From NCBI GenBank assembly GCA_905479105.1, contig CAJQLE010000002.1, positions 331,504-395,503 of the forward strand: a stretch of 64,000 bases of DNA, read 5' to 3'. A program made the position numbers and the translations under genes. The notes beneath the pieces were generated by a model, which was given only the letters and a program-made list of their open reading frames with translations, made no database searches and was not told the origin of the DNA. The DNA is from an uncultured Flavobacteriales bacterium. GTDB taxonomy: Bacteria > Bacteroidota > Bacteroidia > Flavobacteriales_G > Salibacteraceae. Each line of letters begins with the position of its first letter. The first letter of the stretch is position 1. This document shows, piece after piece, positions 32,460-39,512 of this stretch.

Positions 32460-32564
32460 ATGAGGAAATCAATTTACACTATTTTGGCTGCAATCAACCT
32501 TTCAGAACATAATAAACATCTCTACAACTCAACAAAAATGGTTGGTTTAGGCTTTGACAACTAA
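32460..32564 (+). pseudogene. Possible truncated ORF (34 codons)
   Basis: An ATG-led frame beginning RKSIYTILAAINL, which looks like the first part of a signal peptide, then a polar stretch and a stop. There is no mature domain. It may be the broken 5' end of an exported-protein gene at the edge of the accessory region, or chance. Confidence 0.2.
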
Positions 32565-32597
32565 AAAATATATTAGTGACTATCACTATTTACAATT

Positions 32598-32632
32598 GTT
32601 AGGCACAATAAAAAGAAACAAAAACGTTAGAC
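32598..32632 (+). repeat. Two GTTRRRY boxes before the di-haem gene
   Basis: GTTAGGC (32598-32604) and GTTAGAC (32626-32632) both fit the integron attC right-box consensus GTTRRRY; the second ends 4 bases before the ATG at 32637. ACTCAAC at 32527-32533 fits the left box RYYYAAC, but arms between them do not pair well. Treat as cassette-like boundary boxes only. Confidence 0.3.
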
Positions 32633-32636
32633 AAGA

Positions 32637-33512
32637 ATGACGAAAAGAAACTTTGTGATATTAATGGCTCTCGGGTTTACCTCTATGCTGATAATCCTTG
32701 AATCCTGTGAAAAGGATGATGATATTATTGACTCAGGCAGAACTGCACTTGACCATGCTTATGAATGTGAAGAAGTTTTGGGGCCACTGCCAAAATTCAG
32801 TTGTGCAGATGCCATAGAAGTACCTACAACAAAAAATGGAATCCCAGTAACTTTTCCATCGGGTGAAGAAGGTAATGGTAGCACAAATCCAAATGACTGT
32901 GACCATCCATGGGCTTTTGGAATGGCTTGTCAAACAGGAAATAAGGTAGGTCGTTATCAAGGCTTAAACTCGGATGGTTCTGAAAACCCTGATGTCGTAT
33001 TTATAACGTTTTGCCGTGATGGTGGATTAGGCGTTATTGGACATAAACTGTCGACAGGTGAAACTTGTTTTTTTTCAATCGTTGACGATGGTAACCCGAA
33101 TAATTCTCCGAAACCAGGGGAGAATGGATACAATGAAGCATGGATGACTCCAAGCGTTGTAGCTGCTGATAAATGTCAAAATTGTCATATGGCAAGCCCG
33201 TTTTTGCATACACCAGCGGTTGACCAACTAAGAAATCCTGCAGACACATCAGAGTCACTTGTACCATTTACAGGAAACAATCCTTATTCAATTATCGGAC
33301 AAGAATTTGATCAGCCACATACTACAAATATTCAGAACTCTTGTACATCTTGTCACCGACCTCAATGCACCCAACACTTTGAGAATTATCCTTTGGATGA
33401 ATTAACTATGCCACCACCATTTCAAAATGCAACTGATTTTGATCATAGTTCAATTTCGGATGCGGACAGACAAGCGATTAGAGATTGGTGTAATACTTTC
33501 AACCTTAAATAA
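32637..33512 (+). CDS. Di-haem c-type lipoprotein
   Basis: A 291-aa exported protein. The signal peptide has Cys24 in LESC, so it is a probable lipoprotein. Two haem c motifs, CQNCH (about 180) and CTSCH (about 236), with nearby His/Met residues as possible axial ligands. About 150 residues before the first motif include six further Cys and match no family that I know. It is likely a periplasmic or surface electron-transfer or peroxidase-like protein; the substrate is unknown. It is flanked upstream by GTTAGAC and downstream, 7 bases after its stop, by an attC-like palindrome, so it may be a captured cassette. Confidence 0.75.
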   Translation: MTKRNFVILMALGFTSMLIILESCEKDDDIIDSGRTALDHAYECEEVLGPLPKFSCADAIEVPTTKNGIPVTFPSGEEGNGSTNPNDCDHPWAFGMACQTGNKVGRYQGLNSDGSENPDVVFITFCRDGGLGVIGHKLSTGETCFFSIVDDGNPNNSPKPGENGYNEAWMTPSVVAADKCQNCHMASPFLHTPAVDQLRNPADTSESLVPFTGNNPYSIIGQEFDQPHTTNIQNSCTSCHRPQCTQHFENYPLDELTMPPPFQNATDFDHSSISDADRQAIRDWCNTFNLK

Positions 33513-33519
33513 ATACTGT

Positions 33520-33652
33520 GCCTAACAATGGGTATAAAACATAGGGCGGACAGTGGTTTCCGCAAGTTTTCGGCACTTAGCAAGATTGGTTTCGGGCGGA
33601 CAGAATTGTACTTCGAAATGCCCTACGTTTCATACCCGAGCCGTTGGCGTGC
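33520..33652. repeat. attC-like large imperfect palindrome
   Basis: GCCTAAC (33520-33526) opens the element and CCGTTGGCGTGCA (33641-33653) closes it. Inside, GGGTATAAAACATAGGGC pairs with GCCCTACGTTTCATACCC in 16 of 18 positions, enclosing about 70 bases that contain GGGCGGACAG twice (33544, 33594). Size, position right after a stop codon and right before the next ATG, and the AAC/GTT end boxes all resemble integron attC sites. The closing box GTTGGCG deviates from GTTRRRY in the last two positions. Confidence 0.55.
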
Positions 33653-33659
33653 ATTTAAA

Positions 33660-33845
33660 ATGAAAAAATTTCTGCTCATATTTCTAGTTGGGATTTCAAT
33701 GGGATTTTCTGTTCACGGACAGAACTATCCTCTCTTTGGTAAGATTGAAATTTTTCCAGAAAACCCAAGTACCATAGACTCAGTTGAACTAAGAACATGG
33801 ATGGCAACTCCTAATCATGGCTGGTCGATTGATTTACCGAATTAA
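33660..33845 (+). CDS. Truncated secreted protein (61 aa)
   Basis: ATG at 33660 begins a clear signal peptide (KKFLLIFLVGISMGFSVHG) followed by only about 40 mature residues (FGKIEIFPENPSTIDSVELR) and a stop at 33845. The mature part reads like the opening of a larger beta-sandwich exported protein, so this is probably the remaining 5' end of a longer gene. It starts 8 bases after the palindrome. An upstream extension of the frame to 33528 runs through the palindrome and is not credible. Confidence 0.45.
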   Translation: MKKFLLIFLVGISMGFSVHGQNYPLFGKIEIFPENPSTIDSVELRTWMATPNHGWSIDLPN

Positions 33846-33908
33846 TGAAGTTCAAATCTGGATATTGAAATGTCGTTTTCATTACGACTAAAAATAATAA
33901 AAACGTTC

Positions 33909-34040
33909 GCCAACAACATCTCAAAAAAACAAACTGCGAGAACGTTCAAATAGACCATTTATCTTCCAAGCCAAATTTCTTATGGCTAAGACATTTACGG
34001 TTTTAAAGCCGCACTAGCCATAGCCAGGAACGTTAGCAAA
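33909..34040. repeat. Second cassette-boundary-like element
   Basis: Opens with GCCAAC (33909-33914) and closes with GTTAGC (34032-34037), which are complementary apart from one G-T pair; it sits between the truncated ORF and the SGNH gene. The internal arms pair only partly (GGCTAAG, CTAGCC). AACGTTC/AACGTTA occurs three times (33903, 33941, 34030). Weaker than the element at 33520. Confidence 0.35.
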
Positions 34041-34061
34041 CATTTAAAAAACTCTCCATGA

Positions 34062-34736
34062 ATGCAGTTTAACTTCAGAATCAGTGTTTTAACAGCCATT
34101 GCTTTTTTGATCGTCCCTTGCTCCTTCGCTCAAGAGATGAGCAAATTTTTAAGCCTTGGAGACTCTTACACGTATGGAGAATCAGTGCCAAGTAATGAAA
34201 AGTTTCACGTTCAGCTTTATGAGGCCATCAATGATGATTACACATGGACCGAACCCACAGATATTGCACAAACGGGTTGGAGAACTGATGATCTTCTCAA
34301 TGCCATTTCTGAAGCGAAACTTGATTACAACTATGATTTTGTAACACTGTTAATCGGTGTCAACAATCAGTATCAAGGCAGGCCATTTTCTCAGTATGAA
34401 AAAGAGTTTATAACCTTATTGGATTCCTCCATTCTATTTGCCCAAAGCGACCCAAACCATGTATTCGTCTTAAGCATTCCTGATTATTACTTCACTCCTT
34501 TTGGCCAAGAGCAAAAAGGCGAATGGGTTTCAGAAGAAATTGATAGGTACAATGCTTATGCAAAAAGTGTTTGTGACTCTCTCCACGTATCATTCATTGA
34601 TATCACACCGATTTCGCGCAGAGGCATTGAAGAACCTGAGTTAATCGCAAATGACGGCTTGCACCCTTCTGGGGTTCAGTATAAACTTTGGGTAGAAAAG
34701 CTGTTGATGGAAATGGAAAGTCAACAACTGCGCTAA
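34062..34736 (+). CDS. SGNH/GDSL-type hydrolase, exported
   Basis: A 224-aa hydrolase. Signal peptide to about residue 24 (CSFAQ). SGNH blocks: block I GDSYTYGE with nucleophile S35, block III GVNNQ with N101, block V DGLHPSG with D198 and H201; a Gly in block II (QTGWRT) completes the set. It probably acts on an ester or acetyl group on carbohydrate or lipid in the periplasm. The ATG lies 24 bases after a GTTAGC box, so it may belong to the same cassette-like region. Confidence 0.87.
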   Translation: MQFNFRISVLTAIAFLIVPCSFAQEMSKFLSLGDSYTYGESVPSNEKFHVQLYEAINDDYTWTEPTDIAQTGWRTDDLLNAISEAKLDYNYDFVTLLIGVNNQYQGRPFSQYEKEFITLLDSSILFAQSDPNHVFVLSIPDYYFTPFGQEQKGEWVSEEIDRYNAYAKSVCDSLHVSFIDITPISRRGIEEPELIANDGLHPSGVQYKLWVEKLLMEMESQQLR

Positions 34737-34794
34737 TACGCTTCCAAAATAATTTAATAACCGTAGCTTTCGGCCCGTTTGAAAGGAGAATACT

Positions 34795-36639
34795 ATGCAA
34801 GAAAACACAATGCTCGATTACGTCAAAAAAGTTTTAGAAAACATGCCAATTGGTTGGTTGAACCTAACAACCCATCGCTTAGATATTTACGATGAAAGTT
34901 TGGCTAAAACTCAATTCCTAGAGCAGTTCGAAAACCTTTTCAACGCCAACAATGCATCGGCATCAGTACTTAATGAATTACCCACTGCGTATGATTACAT
35001 TCGGTTGGGTCATCCTCTATCTTGCGTTCTGGAATGGGCAATTGCTCGGCTGCATAATTTAACGCCAGAAAATGTAATCAGCTTTTCGTCTGCAACTATG
35101 CCTTTGTTGGCTATTCTGAGAACTAACTTATTGTCAAATAAAGATACTCGCATCGTTTATACCGATGCCCTGCCCCACTCTTTTGATGAAGCTTTGCTAA
35201 AAGAAGTATATGGGTATAAATTTGAGTTAGAAAAGGTTCAGCACGCACATGATCTTTCTACTTTTAACGGAAGCACGGTTTTCTTTTCAGAAGAAGCTAT
35301 CGTTGGCAAAACTGATTTAATTGAGAACGTTGACTTTTTCGTTCATACACACGTTGACCTAGGTAGCCTGCTTCTTATCGCAGGCAAAAACAACAACAGC
35401 TACGTCTCGGCAATTCAGCATGTAAGAAGAAGAGAAACGATCGCAATGACTCCGGCCAATTGTCTTCCTGCGTTAAAATCTCTTGTTGAACGATCTGCTA
35501 TAGTCACTCCAAAAAGTAATCTAGCCGCAGATAAGACATCGGTTATCAATTCAATCAAAACCATTACAGGTTCTAGTACAAAGGCTTTAGTAGGTTCCAG
35601 TGGACTTTCTGTGCAGTATGCCATAATGATGGGACTGATTAATGATGCACAAGAAAATCATCAAAGAAAAGCCATCAAGTTTATTGTTCCACCGAATTGC
35701 TATGGTGGAACGAATGATCAGGCAAGACGCGTTGTTGCCAGCGTTGCCAATGTGGAGGTGATAGATCTGCCAGTAGATGGCCACAACGATATGGTTCAAA
35801 GCGTTGAAAGCATCTTAGCCAAAATCGCTCTAGAAGATGCTGTGCCCTATATCATTGCTGAAGTCCCAACCAACCCTAGGGTTGAAGTTCCAGATCTGAA
35901 AAAACTAAGAGATGCATTGAGTAAAGAGCGGAAAACTGCAAAAGGTGAAACCGCTATCGATCCCGTTTTTATTCTAGATCAAACATTTTGTCCAAACGTT
36001 CTTTTCTTAGGTGATGGTGAAATTCTCTCAACAGTAAGAACCATCTCTTATGTTAGTGGATCGAAATTTCCGAGTGGCGGAAAATGCACTGCTGGATATT
36101 GTGTAGGAAACAGAAAAACAGATGCATTGATGAACAGTATAGAAAAACACCTTATCCTCTGCGATAACGAAGCAACCAAACTTCAATATGAGCTATTAGC
36201 CAAGCAACTGCCATCTATGGTTCAACGCATTGCCGATGCCTATAAGAATACACGCGCGTTTGTCAACTTCATAAAGGATAAATTACCTACAGCCAAAATC
36301 AACTTCGTTTCAGAAGAGCTGGCGCAACAAGGATTCACCCCTTCCGTATTTTCACTAGATCTTCCAACGAAAGGAAACAGTGATGAAGAAAGAGAAACTT
36401 ATAAAAGAGCATTGAATTTGAAACTGATAGATTTAATGATCACAGAAATTCCTGAAGAAAGCAAATATTGCGTGAGCTACGGGCAATTAAAAGGATGCTA
36501 TTGGACTATACCAGCAACGTCTACTCAAGGCACAACCAAAGAAGGCGATAAAGATTACATCGCCCGTGTTGCACTCTCTGCGAATATGGATCTCGAGCGT
36601 CACAAACAGGTGTTTCAAGATTTCGTAAGATCAATATAA
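34795..36639 (+). CDS. PLP-dependent Cys/Met-metabolism-type enzyme with long N-terminal extension
   Basis: 614 aa. Residues from about 220 onwards resemble fold type I trans-sulfuration enzymes: NCYGGTNDQARR (cofactor phosphate/substrate loop), IIAEVPTNPRVEVPDLKKLR (the EsPTNP-type motif), FILDQTF and the Schiff-base lysine K424 in SYVSGSKFPSGG. The first 210 residues are an extra region with its own mixed alpha/beta pattern, so the protein is about 200 aa longer than cystathionine gamma-synthase or methionine gamma-lyase. The substrate is unknown. A strong Shine-Dalgarno (AAAGGAG, 34782-34788) precedes the ATG, which is uncommon in this phylum. Confidence 0.8.
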   Translation: MQENTMLDYVKKVLENMPIGWLNLTTHRLDIYDESLAKTQFLEQFENLFNANNASASVLNELPTAYDYIRLGHPLSCVLEWAIARLHNLTPENVISFSSATMPLLAILRTNLLSNKDTRIVYTDALPHSFDEALLKEVYGYKFELEKVQHAHDLSTFNGSTVFFSEEAIVGKTDLIENVDFFVHTHVDLGSLLLIAGKNNNSYVSAIQHVRRRETIAMTPANCLPALKSLVERSAIVTPKSNLAADKTSVINSIKTITGSSTKALVGSSGLSVQYAIMMGLINDAQENHQRKAIKFIVPPNCYGGTNDQARRVVASVANVEVIDLPVDGHNDMVQSVESILAKIALEDAVPYIIAEVPTNPRVEVPDLKKLRDALSKERKTAKGETAIDPVFILDQTFCPNVLFLGDGEILSTVRTISYVSGSKFPSGGKCTAGYCVGNRKTDALMNSIEKHLILCDNEATKLQYELLAKQLPSMVQRIADAYKNTRAFVNFIKDKLPTAKINFVSEELAQQGFTPSVFSLDLPTKGNSDEERETYKRALNLKLIDLMITEIPEESKYCVSYGQLKGCYWTIPATSTQGTTKEGDKDYIARVALSANMDLERHKQVFQDFVRSI

Positions 36640-36661
36640 CCCTGCTTATCATTTTAGCTAA

Positions 36662-36817
36662 AAGAATAAAGCAGAATTCAACGAACTTGGTTTAGGAACA
36701 AAAACGCCTTCTAGCGGCTACCGCTTGTTGAATAAAGACGGATCGCTCAACGTAAAAAAGGCGAACATCGCTTTTTTTCAATCGAGCAGGGAACATTATT
36801 TTAAACTTTTTAGATGA
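36662..36817 (+). pseudogene. N-terminal remnant of an inward-rectifier K+ channel gene
   Basis: An open stretch without a start codon reads NKAEFNELGLGTKTPSSGY, then RLLNKDGSLNVKK, then a stop. The LGxGxK and RLxNKDGSxNV words match the cytoplasmic N-terminus of bacterial Kir-type channels as I know them. All transmembrane and pore sequence is missing. It runs straight into the aminotransferase remnant. Confidence 0.6.
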
Positions 36818-37103
36818 TCAAGGGAATGTCATTCCTTTTCAAAGCATTGAAGAAAAGGCAAACGAAATGATGATTTCAATTCGTTCGGGTTATTTTTGCA
36901 ATCCAGGTATTGATGAGATCAATAATCACATCACCGATTCTGAAATGAGCGGCTATTTCTCAAGTGAAAAGAGCGTTGACTACTATGACATGGTTACACA
37001 TCTAGGGAAAATGCGCGGAGCGATTAGGGTTTCTGTCGGAATCGGAACAAATACGAAAGATTTAGATCGCTTTATTCAATTTGCCAAAGCAGTGGAAATC
37101 TAA
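36780..37103 (+). pseudogene. C-terminal remnant of a class V aminotransferase gene
   Basis: In frame with the stop at 37103 and open back to about 36780: GNIILNFLDDQGN, SIRSGYFCNPG and GAIRVSVGIGTNTKDLDRF are typical of the C-terminal domain of class V aminotransferases/cysteine-desulfurase-like enzymes. The catalytic domain and PLP lysine are missing, so it cannot be functional. ATG at 36867 would give a 78-aa product at most. Confidence 0.65.
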
Positions 37104-37203
37104 CTTAACCTTTCCAAAGACAAAAACCAAGTTCAAACCTAGCTCGTAGTAGCAGTTTCGAGCAGGTCAAATAACTAAATCGCAATTAAATTGTTATACG
37201 TTC

Positions 37204-37794
37204 ATGAAAACAATCATCATCATATTAAGTGCTGCAGCACTCATCTTTTTCATAGCTCAAGCCTTTATTATGCAATCAACTCAAAAAACGGAAAAACACA
37301 AGTATTCTGTGCTCAAAGATTTCGGTTCATTTGAAATTAGAAAGTATGAACCTGCCTTATTTTCCTACGTTGTTATGCAGGCTGATTCTTACAAATCAGT
37401 TTCTAGTAAAGGATTTGGCAAGCTGGCAGGATACATTTTTGGAGGAAACGAAAAAGATCAGAAAATTGCCATGACCACACCGGTCGCAATGTCCATGGAC
37501 GACTCTGTAACAATGAAGTTCAAAATTCCCGAAGGCATGACGTTGGATGAGATGCCCAAGCCAACTAATTCTGAAGTTCGGTTTCAATCAGAACCAGAGA
37601 AAATTGTGGCTACCATTCGATTTGATGGCTGGTCATCAGATGAAAGCATTGAAAAAAATACACAGAAATTACTCCAGCTATTGGCGGAAAACAACATAGA
37701 TCACAACGGAAACATTAGCTATTTGGGTTATAATCCTCCTTTTGAATTAATAAATAGAAGGAATGAGATTATTGTTGAGGTCACTTATCCATAG
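37204..37794 (+). CDS. SOUL family haem-binding protein
   Basis: A 196-aa SOUL/HBP-family protein. An N-terminal hydrophobic segment (IIIILSAAALIFFIAQAFI) is a signal anchor or signal peptide. The family features are the start of the domain YSVLKDFGSFEIRKYEPALF, the central MTTPVAM motif and the late YNPPFELINRRNEI motif. Binds haem or other tetrapyrroles in homologues; the cellular role is open. GTTATAC ends 4 bases before the ATG. Confidence 0.88.
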   Translation: MKTIIIILSAAALIFFIAQAFIMQSTQKTEKHKYSVLKDFGSFEIRKYEPALFSYVVMQADSYKSVSSKGFGKLAGYIFGGNEKDQKIAMTTPVAMSMDDSVTMKFKIPEGMTLDEMPKPTNSEVRFQSEPEKIVATIRFDGWSSDESIEKNTQKLLQLLAENNIDHNGNISYLGYNPPFELINRRNEIIVEVTYP

Positions 37795-37859
37795 GGGTTA
37801 AATTACATTTGAAGGCTAGCCAAAACTCCTTTAAGTTTACAGCCTTACGTTATCATATT

Positions 37860-38237
37860 ATGCGCTCAATACAATTTATTCTAGCCTTTATTATTTCATC
37901 TTTTACCTTAGGAAGTTGCATCCAACGGTCTTCGCTTCCTGATCCTCTTCAAGCAGGTTGGAATGGAGCGTCTGTGTGTCAAGTGATAGAGGATAATGAG
38001 GAGTTAAGAGTATTGAAGTGCACTTTCCCTCCGGGCGTAGGGCATGAAAGGCACTACCACAGTGCTCATTTTGGGTACACTTTAGCCGGGAGCACATTTC
38101 GCATCAAAGACACTACTGGAATTAGAGAGGTTCAAGTTCCTACGGGCAGTAATTTTCAAAACGAACGCATTGAATGGCATGAAGTGCTAAACATTGGAAA
38201 AGACACTGCCGTATTTCTAATCATAGAACCTAAATAA
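37860..38237 (+). CDS. Cupin-domain lipoprotein
   Basis: ATG at 37860 is chosen over 37809 because it starts a lipoprotein signal peptide (FILAFIISSFTLGSC). The mature 105-aa part is a single small cupin barrel: GVGHERHYHSAHFGYTLAG holds the His/Glu metal-binding set of motif 1, and NERIEWHEVLNIG carries the motif 2 His. Function unknown; it is too small for a bicupin enzyme. GTTATCA ends 4 bases before the ATG, as with the preceding gene. Confidence 0.75.
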   Translation: MRSIQFILAFIISSFTLGSCIQRSSLPDPLQAGWNGASVCQVIEDNEELRVLKCTFPPGVGHERHYHSAHFGYTLAGSTFRIKDTTGIREVQVPTGSNFQNERIEWHEVLNIGKDTAVFLIIEPK

Positions 38238-38248
38238 AAATTAAATAA

Positions 38249-38539
38249 TTTTGGGACGCGCGATACCAAGCGAGAGAGTTTGCGTTTGGGGAAAAACCAA
38301 ATCAGTATTTCAAAAAACAGATCTCCGATCTTAAGCCAAGAAAGCTTTTAATACCTGCTGAGGGTGAAGGAAGAATTGCAATTTATGCAGTCACTTTAGG
38401 GTGGGACGCTTCTGTTTTTGACATGAGTTTTAAAGGAAAAATGACAGCAGAACAATTGGCGTCTGAAAACAATGTAAAAATTTATTGTAAAATTGAGGAA
38501 TTGGCGATGAAGAAGTACCTGCAATCCGAGAATGGATGA
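38249..38539 (+). pseudogene. Methyltransferase remnant (class I SAM-dependent)
   Basis: A 96-codon open stretch with no start codon reads FWDARYQAREFAFGEKPNQY, then KLLIPAEGEGRIAIYAVTLG and WDASVFDMS. This is the N-terminal half of a TehB/thiopurine-type class I methyltransferase including the SAM-binding loop (motif I EGEGR). It stops at 38537-38539, before the second half of the fold, and the 5' end is cut by TAA at 38246. Confidence 0.65.
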
Positions 38540-38732
38540 AGTATTCAACAGAACTTAATATGATTTGCATTGAACGAAATCCAATGTCAGAAAAAACTAG
38601 GATTCAGTTTCAAAACTTCACACATCTATCCAATAATTTTTCATTATATGTATAAAAGCATCTGTTCTCGAGAGCCAAGATGCAAATAGCCTTAATTTTG
38701 AAAGAAATCATCCTAGAGGTTAGATTGACCGT
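38540..38732. other. Non-coding gap after the methyltransferase remnant
   Basis: I see no gene, hairpin or convincing promoter. Fragments such as the short frame around 38562-38610 may be further decayed methyltransferase sequence. Confidence 0.3.
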
Positions 38733-39488
38733 ATGAAAAATCCAGATCCTTTAGAATTATTGAAAAATCTTAAAAGCAAGAATAATTCGAAGAGTCAACA
38801 AAACACTTTTTCGATTCTTCTTTTTTTAAAGAGGTCACTCATGTTTTTAGGCCTTGTCTTCGGCACTATGCTTTCGCTAGCATTCACAGACATTCCATTC
38901 TATGCCTATGCCGATTTAGGAACGGTAGAATCAAATTATAGCGAATCTCCTGAAGTGATCATCCTCCTAGGAGGCGAAGGCATGCCAAGCGCAGACGGGT
39001 TAATGCGCTGCTATACTGCGACAGAAAAAGCATTATATTATCCCAAAACAAAAATCATCATTGCCCTCCCTGAAAATAAATTGTCTGATGAACCTTTGCT
39101 AGCTTCAGAACTTATGGCAAACGAACTGACCATACGGGGAATTGAAAAATCACGAATTTCATTTGAAACCCAAGGTACCAACACCCATGAACAAGCCGAA
39201 TTAATCTTCAAAAAAACAGAAAGCGCAGCACGCTTATTGATTATCACCTCTCCCGAGCACATGACTAGAGCGGCTGCATGTTTCATAGAGGAAGGATTTA
39301 AGTCAGTTGGTTGCTCACCAACTTTTGAACACGACCTTTCAGCTGAAAGTCTTTTAGAGAAAAATGGTGAATCATATACTCCAAGTCTGGCTTTGCGCTA
39401 CAATATTTGGAGTTACTTACAATATGAAATTCGAGTAGGTAGAGAGTATGTTGCTCTCGCATATTACAAGTTGAGAGGTTGGATTTAA
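38733..39488 (+). CDS. YdcF/SanA-type DUF218 membrane protein
   Basis: 251 aa. One N-terminal transmembrane helix (FLGLVFGTMLSLAFTDI) then a DUF218 domain. Characteristic features are VIILLGGEGMPSADGLMRC, TKIIIALPENK, RISFETQGTNTHEQAELIF and LLIITSPEHMTRAAACF. Related proteins (SanA, ElyC) affect envelope integrity and peptidoglycan or lipid-carrier metabolism; a specific reaction is not assigned here. It ends 24 bases before the convergent aldehyde dehydrogenase. Confidence 0.85.
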   Translation: MKNPDPLELLKNLKSKNNSKSQQNTFSILLFLKRSLMFLGLVFGTMLSLAFTDIPFYAYADLGTVESNYSESPEVIILLGGEGMPSADGLMRCYTATEKALYYPKTKIIIALPENKLSDEPLLASELMANELTIRGIEKSRISFETQGTNTHEQAELIFKKTESAARLLIITSPEHMTRAAACFIEEGFKSVGCSPTFEHDLSAESLLEKNGESYTPSLALRYNIWSYLQYEIRVGREYVALAYYKLRGWI

Positions 39489-39512
39489 ATCAACTCTTCA
39501 GCACCTCTAGTG

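Noticed and set aside
33528..33659. Upstream extension of the 61-aa secreted ORF
   Set aside because: Runs through the palindrome and would put a signal peptide in the middle of the protein.
32440..38732. Complete integron
   Set aside because: No tyrosine recombinase of the IntI type and only one convincing attC-like palindrome; a remnant or lone cassette at most.
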